DNA of 64,000 nt. It comes from CBFDBF01 sp050304615. GTDB taxonomy: Bacteria > Pseudomonadota > Gammaproteobacteria > Chromatiales > Chromatiaceae. This document shows positions 34,916 to 44,107 of the stretch, piece by piece. The translations under genes and the position numbers were made by a program. A model generated the notes under the pieces. The model was not told the DNA's origin, searched no databases, and saw nothing but the letters and a program-made list of their open reading frames with translations. The DNA is taken from NCBI GenBank assembly GCA_050304615.1, contig JBNLDW010000011.1, positions 496,001 through 560,000 of the forward strand. The letters run 5' to 3'. How positions within the stretch are numbered: position 1 is the stretch's first letter; every line of letters starts with the position of its first letter.

Positions 34916-35871
34916 AGGCAGGTGACTTCAGAAACAGAGAAATAACTGTTATATATATAGCAGGATACGGCAGGAGTGGTTCTACCTTATTGGATGTGGT
35001 CTTGTCGAATGTTGACGGGATCCGTAGTTTGGGAGAGGTGGTTAATTATTATGCAATGTGTAGTGATCAAGAATGCCCGCCCGTTTTAAATAAAGGGTTT
35101 TGGGGTGAAGTGAGAGAAAAGGTTCTGTCATGCTTGCCTTTTAGTGTAAATGAGGTTGAAGCATTCTCTAATGCAAACCATGTTCTAAGGAAGTTTGAAC
35201 GGTTTAGAAGCGGGTGGAGGTTGTTTCTGCCTCTTGGGCGGGATGCTTTTATGAGTTATCGGCAGGTGGTGGATTGTTTATTCTATTCTATTTTTGATGC
35301 AAGTAAGGGAGATATGGTGTTTATAGATTCGTCTAAAACAGCGTGGCTCTCAAGTTGGCGTCCTTATTGTTTGCATAGGGTTGGTTATAAGGTCAAGATG
35401 ATACACCTTGTTAGAGATGGAAGAGGTGTTATTGGGTCGTTCTTGAAGGGAGATAATGTGAAAATGCAGGAGGGGTTGGATGATGTATCATTTCGTGCGC
35501 CTGTTACAAGATCAATATTCGGTTGGCTTTTTGCTAATCTTTCGGCATTCCTAAACAGTCAGCGTATTCCAGATGGTGATAGCTATCTTTTAAGGTATGA
35601 AGATCTGATAAGTAATACACAGCATGTGCTGGCAGAGCTAGGCACTTTTCTAGATATTGATTTAAGTCAGGTGGCTTCCAGGATAGCTAATAATTGCGCC
35701 TTGGAAGTGAAGGGAGGTGGTTTTTCTGGGAACCGGCTAATTAAGGAAGATTCAATTGTTATTAATACTGGTTCAGCAATGTCACCGGCCCTCAAACTAC
35801 TACATTCATTGTATTATTGGGTGGTAGCAGGATGGCTGCATAAATTGATCTATTATCGAGATGGAAGATAA
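34909..35871 (+). CDS. Sulfotransferase-like protein (fourth of four)
   Basis: YIAGYGRSGSTLLDVVLSNV near residues 16-35 is a good 5'-phosphosulfate loop (GRSGST). MIHLVRDGRGVIGSFLKGD near 164-182 is the 3'-phosphate region. DSSKTA near 144 resembles the substrate-side block of bacterial sulfotransferases. The 320 residues end in a hydrophobic segment near 290. Overlaps with the flippase and the polymerase show tight coupling, so sulfation is likely part of repeat assembly or an outer modification. Confidence 0.75.
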   Translation: MLKAGDFRNREITVIYIAGYGRSGSTLLDVVLSNVDGIRSLGEVVNYYAMCSDQECPPVLNKGFWGEVREKVLSCLPFSVNEVEAFSNANHVLRKFERFRSGWRLFLPLGRDAFMSYRQVVDCLFYSIFDASKGDMVFIDSSKTAWLSSWRPYCLHRVGYKVKMIHLVRDGRGVIGSFLKGDNVKMQEGLDDVSFRAPVTRSIFGWLFANLSAFLNSQRIPDGDSYLLRYEDLISNTQHVLAELGTFLDIDLSQVASRIANNCALEVKGGGFSGNRLIKEDSIVINTGSAMSPALKLLHSLYYWVVAGWLHKLIYYRDGR

Positions 35872-37133
35872 TGAAGGATTATCTGGTTAAGGAAATTGGA
35901 TCGATTAAGGAGATTGTATTAGGGGTGGGGCTTGCCTTCTCTGTAGCTACTAGTCTCAGGCTGGAAGTATTGCCGATTGGGGTTGGGGAGATATTACTCG
36001 TTCTGTGGTTTATTTTGACCATATCTGAGCATAAAAAGACGTACACAATTAACAATATTTATTTAATTACAGTAGGTATTATTGTTACTTCTTCAATATT
36101 GCTGTTTCTTGGCGCAATTAATGGCCATATGAACGACATTCATGGGCTTTCTGTAAGGACTGCGCTGGCTTATGTGTTTTCATGGGGGCTGCTATGGCTG
36201 CTGGTTAGGCAGAATGATCTTGATATACGTAAGGTTTTTGGTTGGTTGATAGTGGGATTCATGCTTTCTGTCTTGATTGCCATGTATGTCGGGCTGTTGT
36301 ATGGAAATAATCATATTGATATGCTTTTTGCTGGCGAGAGAGTGGCTGGGTATTGGAAGAACTTGTCTGAAAATCGCAATCAGTTTGCATTGCTGGTATT
36401 GAATATGCCATTCATTGCCTCAGTATTCTTGAAAAAGAAAGCAAGCTCATATTGGCGATTAGTTACTGTTGTGATGATAGTGTTGACGTTGGCTGTCATA
36501 GTGCGGAGCGATGCGCTTTGGTTGGGTTGGTTTGTGGGAGGTATTGTGACGGTTATATTCGTGTCTATGCGAGGTAAAAGCACAGGCATTTATGAATATA
36601 AGGATCTGTGGATTGGGGGCTCGTTAATTTTGTGTGCTGTATTAATCATCGGGTATAAATTATGGTTGATTAATGTCATGCTTGAATCACAGGATACTGA
36701 AGAATTGGCCCCAAAGACTGGCGTGGTTATAGTAGCTGCATCTGAGGTGGCTCAGGTCAGATCCCGTTTCGAGCTTTTGAAAAATGGCCTTGATGCGGTT
36801 GCATTATCCCCGTTGGTTGGTTTTGGCCCCGGCTCTTATTCTGGGGATAAGGGTCCTTTTGAGGGAAGAGAGGCGCATAATACGCTTATTGACTGGGCGA
36901 CTCAGGCTGGAATAGTGGGCGGACTGCTATTACTGTCTTTCTGGTTTTGGGTTCTTCGCTATGTAGTGAAGTATGGCGAAGCAATTTTTATTGGGCTAAT
37001 TGTGGCATTAGGGGTTTTTGCGTGTTTTCATTACACATTGAGGCAGCCGCTTTTTTGGTTAATGCCTGCACTTGTGTTGCTTCATAGTGCTCGAGCAGAG
37101 ACGCGAAGGGATGGAAAGTTGGTGGGGAGTTGA
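35871..37133 (+). CDS. wzy: O-antigen polymerase/ligase-like membrane protein (Wzy type)
   Basis: The 420 residues contain about ten to twelve membrane helices with a large periplasmic loop before GFGPGSYSGDKGPFEGREAHN near residues 321-341. The HN pair of that block is common in the O-antigen ligase/Wzy_C fold. It would join repeats on the periplasmic face, after flipping. A separate chain ligase (WaaL) was not seen in the window, so this protein could be either polymerase or ligase. The ATG overlaps the sulfotransferase stop by one base. Confidence 0.72.
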   Translation: MKDYLVKEIGSIKEIVLGVGLAFSVATSLRLEVLPIGVGEILLVLWFILTISEHKKTYTINNIYLITVGIIVTSSILLFLGAINGHMNDIHGLSVRTALAYVFSWGLLWLLVRQNDLDIRKVFGWLIVGFMLSVLIAMYVGLLYGNNHIDMLFAGERVAGYWKNLSENRNQFALLVLNMPFIASVFLKKKASSYWRLVTVVMIVLTLAVIVRSDALWLGWFVGGIVTVIFVSMRGKSTGIYEYKDLWIGGSLILCAVLIIGYKLWLINVMLESQDTEELAPKTGVVIVAASEVAQVRSRFELLKNGLDAVALSPLVGFGPGSYSGDKGPFEGREAHNTLIDWATQAGIVGGLLLLSFWFWVLRYVVKYGEAIFIGLIVALGVFACFHYTLRQPLFWLMPALVLLHSARAETRRDGKLVGS

Positions 37134-37175
37134 TTATTTAGTGGAGTTATTTATTATTTAAACGAGAGGGAGCTC

Positions 37176-38303
37176 ATGGCTAAAATTGTCGTATTCGGTA
37201 GCTTGCCAGAGTCCATTATTAATTTTCGTGGACCTCTGTTGGCATCTATGGTGTCTGCTGGGCATGAGGTGCATGCGATATCTATGGGCGCAGATTTATC
37301 GGTAGCTAAGCGTCTCGCTGAGATGGGGGTTAAATATCATGTTATCCATATTGCGCGTACCGGCCTAAATCCATTACATGATGTTCGCGGCCTGCTGGCC
37401 TTGATCTTTTTGTTTCGCCAGTTGCGCCCTGACTATCTTCTGGCTTATACCGTAAAGGCTGTTATTTATGGCGGGTTGGCAGCGAACCTATTTAAGGTTC
37501 GCTATTATGCCATGATCACTGGCATGGGATATGCGTTTAATGATAAGAGTGTAAAAGGGAGAATTATTGGTGCGTTAGTACGTTTTCTTTTTCGTTTCTC
37601 TTTGTTTCATAGTAAACGTGTATTCTTTCATAATGAGGATAATTTCAGGGTATTCCAGCAGAAATGTTTGCTTTCCAGGAATGACCAGCATGCAATCATA
37701 AGTGGTTCAGGTGTGGATCTCGACTATTATATTCCCAGACCTCATCCGGGAAAAGGGTCGTTTTTGATGATTGCTCGTTTACTTGCTGATAAAGGGGTAT
37801 ACGAATATGTTGAGGCTGCACGTATACTAAAAGCAAGCCATCCTGGCTTGGAATTTCGTCTAGCAGGATGGATTGATGAAAACCCAAATGCAATATCACG
37901 CGAAGAACTTGAAGAGTGGGTATACGATGGCGTTATAGATTATCTTGGATGTTTGGATGATGTACGGCCAGCTATAGCTAATGCTTCGGTGTATGTGCTG
38001 CCATCATATCACGAGGGCATGCCTAGGACCGTGCTTGAGGCCATGGCTATGAGTAGGCCGATAATAGCCACGGATATTCCAGGTTGCAGGGGTGCGGTTG
38101 TAGATGGTGAAAATGGTTTCTTAGTCAAAGCTGGTGATGCTGCTGCACTAGGTTCTGCAATGATTAAATTTGCAGAGAATTCCGAGCTTGCTCTGGTAAT
38201 GGGGGCAGAAAGTTTACGCTATGCTCGGAAAAAGTTTAATGTAAAGAGTATTAATCAGAGCATTCTAGAGACTATGGGGCTAGCGAGCGAGGCCTCTGCC
38301 TGA
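37176..38303 (+). CDS. Family 4 glycosyltransferase, PglA-like
   Basis: The 375-residue GT-B protein opens with KIVVFGSLPESIINFRG, a start typical of PglA and CapM-type enzymes that add the second sugar to a lipid-linked aminosugar. ITGMGYAFND lies near residue 115. The donor-binding part has MIARLLADKGVYEYVEAAR near 193 and PSYHEGMPRTVLEAMAMSRP near 276, the E-x7-E motif. GAGGGAG stands before the ATG. It lies just before the bacillosamine-type genes, which supports addition of GalNAc-like sugar to the first sugar. Confidence 0.82.
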   Translation: MAKIVVFGSLPESIINFRGPLLASMVSAGHEVHAISMGADLSVAKRLAEMGVKYHVIHIARTGLNPLHDVRGLLALIFLFRQLRPDYLLAYTVKAVIYGGLAANLFKVRYYAMITGMGYAFNDKSVKGRIIGALVRFLFRFSLFHSKRVFFHNEDNFRVFQQKCLLSRNDQHAIISGSGVDLDYYIPRPHPGKGSFLMIARLLADKGVYEYVEAARILKASHPGLEFRLAGWIDENPNAISREELEEWVYDGVIDYLGCLDDVRPAIANASVYVLPSYHEGMPRTVLEAMAMSRPIIATDIPGCRGAVVDGENGFLVKAGDAAALGSAMIKFAENSELALVMGAESLRYARKKFNVKSINQSILETMGLASEASA

Positions 38304-38875
38304 CAAAACCACCCCCGTGTTTCTGCGCGCTGTATTAATGCCTCTATTAATAGTGCTTGCAGTACTCGCATCTGTTTACCTTGGCCATCTGGTGCTGTTT
38401 ACCTGATGACGATGGGGTTTTAATGGCCAATCCTTCAGCCTTTACTAAGTTCCGCACTACGAGGGGCGCTCGCTTTTATCGCTAGCGCGATTAGTCCGGA
38501 GGCAAGTACTAATACGAATGTTGTCTCATATGACTGTAGTTTTAGGCAGATAGCAGAGTCCTTGGCCAAGTGGCAGAGCGTGGTGATACCTAGATATAGA
38601 TTGTCGGAGTGCGTGCTCAGGTTTCTGGTGCGTGAAGATAGTTTTGTTACCTAATGTTTTCCTTGGAAGATAGGTCTGGCTGCTGTTTCTGGTGGTGTTA
38701 GGGGTGATGCTGGGTTGAAGGCGGCGCAGGAGATGACTAAAAAAGTACTTCCGCAGAGTAGGATAACCGTAGGGCTGTAGCCCTGGTATAATCGGCCGCT
38801 TTCACCCGCGCCGGTTTGATGAGAAAATTACATTTCACACAATATATAGATTAATTGGGTGTGGGGAGATAGGTT
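38304..38875. other. 572-base gap with decayed coding remnants
   Basis: No intact gene was found. Right after the GT4 stop a 34-codon open frame encodes a hydrophobic helix-like run (VLMPLLIVLAVLASVYLG) and ends near 38406. A second frame without stops runs from about 38423 to 38654 with no usable early start codon and includes LRGALAFIASAISPEAS. These look like debris of a broken membrane or exported protein. The right end holds the promoter for the next operon. Confidence 0.35.
38771..38792 (+). promoter_or_regulatory. Extended -10 promoter with overlapping palindrome
   Basis: TGGTATAAT (38784-38792) is a perfect TATAAT with the TGn extension. It is immediately preceded by the inverted repeat AGGGC-TGTA-GCCCT (38771-38784). 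The extension can replace a good -35, which is absent. It would drive the bacillosamine-type genes from 38876. The palindrome may bind a regulator or end transcripts from upstream. Confidence 0.55.
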
Positions 38876-40087
38876 TTGAAAGAGAAGTTGGCATTATTTG
38901 GGGGTAGGCCGATAAGGGAAAAGCCGTTGCCGCCATGGCCATACTATGCAGATGATGAGGTCGAGGCCGTGAGTACGGTTTTGCGCTCAGGCAGGGTAAA
39001 CGCCTGGACCGGCCCGGAGGTAGAGTGGTTTGAGCAACAGTTTGCGGATTATGTCGGTGTTCGCCACGGTATTGCAGTGGCAAATGGCACTGTTGCTATG
39101 GAGTTGGCGCTACGTGCACTGGGCATTGGGGGGGGAGATGAGGTTGTTGTAACTGCACGAACCTTTGTCGCGTCGGCCAGTGCTATAGTTGCCGTAGGGG
39201 CCACCCCGGTGTTTGCAGATGTAGATCCTGATAGTCAGAACATCACTGCCGAGACAATTGCTGCGGTGCTAAGTGAAAAGACGCGGGCGGTTATTCTTGT
39301 TCATCTTGCTGGTTGGCCATGCGATATGGATCCGATTATACAGCTCGCTAAGGAGCATGATCTGCGCCTGCTTGAAGATTGTGCACAGGCTCATGGTGCG
39401 CGGTATCGTGGACGCCATGTGGGTTCATTCGGTGATATTTCAGCCTTCTCCTTCTGTCAGGACAAGATTATCTCCACCGGTGGAGAAGGCGGCATGTTGG
39501 TCACGGATGATGTGGCGCTGTGGCGTTATGCCTGGTCATATAAGGACCATGGGAAAAATTGGGATGCCATTGCACAAGATGTGGATGGTGTCGGTTTTCG
39601 TTGGGTACATGACAGCTTTGGTACCAACTGGCGCTTGAGTGGTATTCAGGCGGCTATAGGACTGCAGCAGCTGGCAAAACTTGACCAATGGGTAGAGCAG
39701 AGAAATAGCAATGCGGCAATGTTGAATGCTGGTCTAAACGGCTTGGATGCTTTGCGTCTGACTCTGCCACCAGAACATATCTATCATGCCTACTATAAAT
39801 ATTACTTTTTTGTTCAACCGGAATGTTTGAAGTCGGATTGGAGTAGAGATCGTCTCCTGGAGGCGATTCGTGCAGAAGGGATACCTTGCGGTCCAGGTAG
39901 TTGCAGTGAGGTCTATCTGGAGCATGCGTTTAACGGTTCACCATCACGACCGGTAGAGCGGCTACCAGTAGCCAAGGAGTTGGGGGAGACCAGTATCATG
40001 TTGCCTATACACCCCACCCTTGATGCCAGTGATGTAGATGATATGGTTGCTGCAATACGCAAGGTTACCCAGGTGGCTACAGCCTGA
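38876..40087 (+). CDS. DegT/DnrJ-family sugar aminotransferase (PglE-like)
   Basis: The TTG start is preceded by GGGGAG. The 403-residue PLP enzyme has VANGTVAMELALRALG near 65, EDCAQAHGARYRG near 165 and FSFCQDKIISTGGEGG near 190 with the Schiff-base lysine. WRLSGIQAAIGLQQL is near 252. Together with the PglC-, PglD- and PglF-like genes it fits the C4 aminotransferase that turns a UDP-4-keto-6-deoxy sugar into a 4-amino sugar. PglE is a context call; other aminosugars are possible. Confidence 0.82.
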   Translation: MKEKLALFGGRPIREKPLPPWPYYADDEVEAVSTVLRSGRVNAWTGPEVEWFEQQFADYVGVRHGIAVANGTVAMELALRALGIGGGDEVVVTARTFVASASAIVAVGATPVFADVDPDSQNITAETIAAVLSEKTRAVILVHLAGWPCDMDPIIQLAKEHDLRLLEDCAQAHGARYRGRHVGSFGDISAFSFCQDKIISTGGEGGMLVTDDVALWRYAWSYKDHGKNWDAIAQDVDGVGFRWVHDSFGTNWRLSGIQAAIGLQQLAKLDQWVEQRNSNAAMLNAGLNGLDALRLTLPPEHIYHAYYKYYFFVQPECLKSDWSRDRLLEAIRAEGIPCGPGSCSEVYLEHAFNGSPSRPVERLPVAKELGETSIMLPIHPTLDASDVDDMVAAIRKVTQVATA

Positions 40088-40088
40088 T

Positions 40089-40694
40089 ATGTACCCAATA
40101 GCTAAACGTTTGTTTGATCTGGTGGTGGCGATTGCAGGGCTGATGTTGTTGGCGCCGCTGCTACTAATAATCGCTGTACTTGTACGCTGGAGGTTGGGTG
40201 GCCCGGTGCTGTTTAGACAGAAGCGACCAGGGCTGCGTGGGCAACCATTTGCTCTGTTTAAATTTCGCACCATGACGGATAGTCGTAGCCCAGAGGGTGA
40301 GCTGCTTCCGGATGGGGAGCGGCTGACGCCATTTGGTGTTTTTCTCAGAAAGACCAGCCTGGATGAGTTGCCGGAGCTGTGGAATGTGGTGAAGGGTGAT
40401 ATGAGCCTGGTTGGGCCGCGCCCTCTACTAAATGAGTATATGCAGTATTACTCCCGAGAGCAGAGTAGGCGACATGAAGTGCGTCCTGGGTTGACCGGTT
40501 GGGCTCAGGTTAATGGCCGTAACAGCGTAGAGTGGGAAGAACGGCTGGCAATGGATGTCTGGTATGTGGATAACCATACCTTTCTATTGGATTTAAAGAT
40601 CCTTTGGCGTACATTGCTGGTGGTGATCCGTTCAGACGGGATCAATCAGGATGGGCAGGCAACTATGACAAAATTTCGGGGGAGTGGAAAGTGA
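40089..40694 (+). CDS. pglC: Phosphoglycosyltransferase PglC-like (initiating sugar transferase)
   Basis: The enzyme places a phospho-aminosugar from its UDP donor on undecaprenyl phosphate, starting the lipid-linked glycan. The 201-residue protein has the monotopic layout: KRLFDLVVAIAGLMLLAPLLL re-entrant helix (about 6-26), FKFRTM, the DE pair in SLDELPELWNVV near 96, and VGPRP and PGLTGWAQVNGR. The short length, with no extra membrane helices, matches PglC rather than WbaP. The ATG is one base after the aminotransferase stop, and the pglD-like gene overlaps its end. Confidence 0.9.
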   Translation: MYPIAKRLFDLVVAIAGLMLLAPLLLIIAVLVRWRLGGPVLFRQKRPGLRGQPFALFKFRTMTDSRSPEGELLPDGERLTPFGVFLRKTSLDELPELWNVVKGDMSLVGPRPLLNEYMQYYSREQSRRHEVRPGLTGWAQVNGRNSVEWEERLAMDVWYVDNHTFLLDLKILWRTLLVVIRSDGINQDGQATMTKFRGSGK

Positions 40695-41317
40695 GGGGGC
40701 TACTCGTGGTTGGTGCTGGAGGTCACGGCAGGGTAGTGGCTGATGCCGCTCGAGAGTGCGGCACTTGGGGGCGTATAGCCTTTCTGGATGCGCGTTATCC
40801 AGATCTCTCAAGCTCTGGCGATTGGCAGGTTATTGGTAAAGATTCAGCAGCAATCGATTTTCGTGAAGAGTTCTCTGAGCTGGTGGTTGCGATCGGAGAT
40901 GCCCATACCAGGGTTGATATGTTAGATAATCTTCTCTCCCATGGGTTTGATTTCCCTGTCATTATTCATCCGCACGCCAGTGTGAGTCGGGGGGTGGAAT
41001 TGGGAGATGGTTGTGTGGTCCTTGCCCAGGCGGCAATCAATTTTGGCACGGTAGTTGGTCGTGGCTGTATCATTAATACCGGCGCAAGTGTGGATCACGA
41101 CTGCTCTCTTGGGGATGGAGTGCATGTCTGCCCGGGGGTGCACCTATCTGGTGGAGTAGTGGTAGGTGATTGCAGTTGGCTTGGCGTAGGGGCCGCCGTT
41201 ATTCAGCAGGTGAACATTGGTGCTGACACGACCGTTGGGGCAGGTGCAGTGGTGACAGGAGATCTTCCTGACAAGGTTACGGCGGTAGGGGTTCCGGCGA
41301 TATTTAATGGACGCTAG
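40691..41317 (+). CDS. pglD: Sugar N-acetyltransferase PglD-like
   Basis: The GTG at 40691 overlaps the pglC stop and gives 208 residues. LLVVGAGGHGRVVADAA near the start is the N-terminal UDP-sugar-binding Rossmann part. From about residue 95 left-handed beta-helix repeats follow (HPHASVSRGVELGDGCVV, NTGASVDHDCSLGDGVHVCP), with the catalytic histidine in VDHDC. PglD acetylates the 4-amino group made by the PglE-like enzyme. All features are intact. Confidence 0.9.
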   Translation: MRGLLVVGAGGHGRVVADAARECGTWGRIAFLDARYPDLSSSGDWQVIGKDSAAIDFREEFSELVVAIGDAHTRVDMLDNLLSHGFDFPVIIHPHASVSRGVELGDGCVVLAQAAINFGTVVGRGCIINTGASVDHDCSLGDGVHVCPGVHLSGGVVVGDCSWLGVGAAVIQQVNIGADTTVGAGAVVTGDLPDKVTAVGVPAIFNGR

Positions 41318-41329
41318 AGAACAATAATA

Positions 41330-43207
41330 ATGAAAAGCCTGAAGATTATGCTGCTCAATAGGTGGACAGTAGTGATCCACGACATGCTGATGATCATGAT
41401 TGCATGGCTGTTGGCCTATTGGTTTAGGTTTAATCTACAGTCTGTACCGCATGAGTATTGGCAGTCAGCACTGCTATATCTGTGGGTTGTGATCCCTGTA
41501 CAGGCGATCTTGTTTTGGCTGGTTGGCCTCTATCGTGGCGTATGGAGGTTTGCCTCGCTGCCAGATCTGCTACGTATATTGAAGGGTACCGGTGTAGGCC
41601 TGGTAGTTATTGTTTCGGTTATCTTTGCCCTTTACCTATTAGATGGTGTGCCACGCTCAGTGCCGCTGCTCTATGGTCTGTTTTTGATTGTGCTGCTGAG
41701 TGGCCCCCGTTTTATCTACCGTTGGCTCAAGGATCGCCGTATAACTATGGGTGGCGGCAAGAGAGTTTTGATTGTAGGTGCCGGGCAGGCGGGTGAGATG
41801 CTGGCGCGCGATCTTCTTAGGGACAACACGCGTACATATCTTCCGGTGGCATTCGTGGATGACAAGCCGCGACGGCTGGGTCAGGATATTCACGGTATCC
41901 CGGTGGTAGGTGGGAGTGACTCGATTCCGGATATAGTGAGAGATCGATCGATTGATATTATCGTTTTGGCGGTTCCATCTGCCAAAGTGAAACAGCGACA
42001 GCACTTGGTAGAGTTGTGTGAACGTGCCGGGGTGCCATTTCGTACCGTACCGCAACTGGGTGACCTTATGTCAGGCCAGGTAGCGATAAATCAGTTGCGT
42101 AGGGTATCAATTGAGGACCTTCTTGGGCGTGAGCCGGTTTCCCTTGATTGGGAGGCCATTAAGGAGGGGCTGTCACAGCAGGTTATTCTGGTGACCGGGG
42201 CTGGAGGATCGATTGGTTCGGAGTTGTGTCGGCAGATAGCACGCCTGGATCCAGCCAAGCTGGTGCTGCTGGACAATGGCGAGTACAACCTGTATTCCAT
42301 TGAGTTGGAGTTGCGGAATCGTTTTCCTAGTCTGCAGATTGAGACCCGCATAAGGGATGTGCGCGATGCAACAGCGATAGACATGGTGTTTGCAGAGCTA
42401 AGGCCACAGATTATCTTTCATGCAGCAGCCTTTAAGCATGTCCCGATGCTGGAGCACCAGGTTAGAGAAGCGGTTTATAACAATGTATTGGGAACGCGTA
42501 ACGTGGCTATGGCTGCCGATCGACATGGAGCTACTGGATTCGTCCTGATCTCTACCGACAAGGCGGTAAACCCAGCTAATGTTATGGGAACGACCAAGCG
42601 TCTGGCAGAGATCTTTTGTCAGAATTTCAATGCTATATCCTCAACACGTTTTATTACAGTGCGGTTTGGTAATGTACTCGGGTCTACTGGTAGTGTGGTG
42701 CCACTGTTTCGCGATCAGATAGAGAAGGGCGGCCCTGTTACTGTCACCCATCCAGATATTGAGCGCTATTTCATGACCATTCCAGAGGCCAGCCAATTGA
42801 TCATGCAGGCAGGTGTATTGGGGGAAGGCGGTGAGATCTTCGTGCTGGATATGGGCAAGCCGGTCAAGATCAACTATCTTGCTGAGCAGATGATCCGTCT
42901 CTCTGGCAAAAGTCCAGGTGATGACATAGAGGTCATCTATACTGGGCTACGACCAGGTGAGAAGCTGTATGAAGAGCTTTTCCATGCCCAGGAAGAGCTG
43001 CAGTCAACGCCCCATGAGAAGATATTGTTGGCCAGTTATCGGATAGTAGACTGGGATGACTTAAACACAAAATTCGATGCTATTGAGCAGGCCGTTGCAG
43101 ATTATAATGAAGAATCTTTGTTTGATCTGCTAACTGAGTTTGTGCCTGAACACTGTATGCGTCAGTCAGATGCCGGGTTTGCTCAAGGACCTGGTACGCT
43201 TGAATAA
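41330..43207 (+). CDS. pglF: UDP-GlcNAc C6 dehydratase, PglF/WbpM/CapD type
   Basis: The 625-residue enzyme has four N-terminal membrane helices (to about residue 130) and a CoA-binding-like domain (VLIVGAGQAGEMLARDLLR near 144). The catalytic SDR starts VTGAGGSIGSELCRQIA near 286. STDKAVNPANVMGTTKR near 406 has Met where classical SDRs have Tyr, as in PglF/WbpM. It dehydrates UDP-GlcNAc to the 4-keto-6-deoxy intermediate for the PglE-like aminotransferase. It completes the bacillosamine-type module. FlaA1-like enzymes such as PseB are half its size. Confidence 0.9.
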   Translation: MKSLKIMLLNRWTVVIHDMLMIMIAWLLAYWFRFNLQSVPHEYWQSALLYLWVVIPVQAILFWLVGLYRGVWRFASLPDLLRILKGTGVGLVVIVSVIFALYLLDGVPRSVPLLYGLFLIVLLSGPRFIYRWLKDRRITMGGGKRVLIVGAGQAGEMLARDLLRDNTRTYLPVAFVDDKPRRLGQDIHGIPVVGGSDSIPDIVRDRSIDIIVLAVPSAKVKQRQHLVELCERAGVPFRTVPQLGDLMSGQVAINQLRRVSIEDLLGREPVSLDWEAIKEGLSQQVILVTGAGGSIGSELCRQIARLDPAKLVLLDNGEYNLYSIELELRNRFPSLQIETRIRDVRDATAIDMVFAELRPQIIFHAAAFKHVPMLEHQVREAVYNNVLGTRNVAMAADRHGATGFVLISTDKAVNPANVMGTTKRLAEIFCQNFNAISSTRFITVRFGNVLGSTGSVVPLFRDQIEKGGPVTVTHPDIERYFMTIPEASQLIMQAGVLGEGGEIFVLDMGKPVKINYLAEQMIRLSGKSPGDDIEVIYTGLRPGEKLYEELFHAQEELQSTPHEKILLASYRIVDWDDLNTKFDAIEQAVADYNEESLFDLLTEFVPEHCMRQSDAGFAQGPGTLE

Positions 43208-43236
43208 GGGAAAACAGACATAGTAGTGGGGTTACA

Positions 43237-44064
43237 GTGAGTGTTCTTCCTCAATATCGCGATGTTTTGCCTGTGGCGCTATCATGTGGCACGCCGATGT
43301 CCAGCTGGGTACTGCGAGATCTGTCCGTAGCTGCATGTGTAGAAGGAGTTACACCCCTCATCCAATCTCCCGCGAAGATCGAGCCTAAGAAACTTATTAA
43401 GCAGCAGACGCGTCGTCTAATATTTAGGCACACTGTTGATGATCGGGACTATTTAGTAAAGGCCTTCCCTTTTGGTACATTCAAGAAGCGTTTGCAGTAT
43501 AAAAAGTATGCCGATGCCGAGGTTGCTAATATATTGCGCGCTAGAGAGCTGGGCATCACAGTGCCAGAGCTGTTTGGCTATGGCCGGCAGACTAGCTGGA
43601 TGTTAGTCAAATGGAATGCGGTCTGCCAGGAGTATATAGATGCACCAAATATGGAGGATCTGTTGTCCCAGGAACAGATTCCAGAAGAGAGATATGGATT
43701 ACTGAAAAGATCGTTTCCACTATTCAAGACGTTGTATGAAACAGGGTGCAACCATATAGACTTTAAACCCGGGTCTATCCTTCTTGGTGACGGCAAGAAA
43801 GATACAGTTATAGATTTTCAGTATGTGCGTTATCTCGATGAGCCATCCAAACTAGTGCTTGCGGCGCAAGCGGGTTATTTTGCCTGGGATGTTGCGGTAA
43901 AAAACCAATGGCTTGGACCGGAGGTCATGGTTGGCTGGTTTCGACAGTTACTAGATTATATGGATATTGAAGATAGCCCGAAGATGATGTCGATTTTTTC
44001 TCGTACGTCAACGGTAAAATATTCAATTAAAGATAGACTGGATGGGGTTGCTGGTTTGTCATGA
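43237..44064 (+). CDS. LPS-kinase-like protein (InaA/Kdo kinase type), atypical catalytic loop
   Basis: The 275 residues resemble the LPS kinase group. RDYLVKAF near residue 68 supplies the ATP lysine. HIDFKPGSILLG near 177-188 stands where HxDxxxxN is expected, and VIDFQYV near 195 replaces the DFG part. The usual Asn of the catalytic loop is Ser here, which could lower activity or mark another substrate. The GTG start follows a GGGG. It sits with core-assembly genes, so phosphorylation of Kdo or heptose is likely. Confidence 0.6.
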   Translation: MSVLPQYRDVLPVALSCGTPMSSWVLRDLSVAACVEGVTPLIQSPAKIEPKKLIKQQTRRLIFRHTVDDRDYLVKAFPFGTFKKRLQYKKYADAEVANILRARELGITVPELFGYGRQTSWMLVKWNAVCQEYIDAPNMEDLLSQEQIPEERYGLLKRSFPLFKTLYETGCNHIDFKPGSILLGDGKKDTVIDFQYVRYLDEPSKLVLAAQAGYFAWDVAVKNQWLGPEVMVGWFRQLLDYMDIEDSPKMMSIFSRTSTVKYSIKDRLDGVAGLS

Positions 44065-44107
44065 GTGTTGTTTGTTTTTATGTAATCTACCTGGTTGTGC
44101 TGTATAT

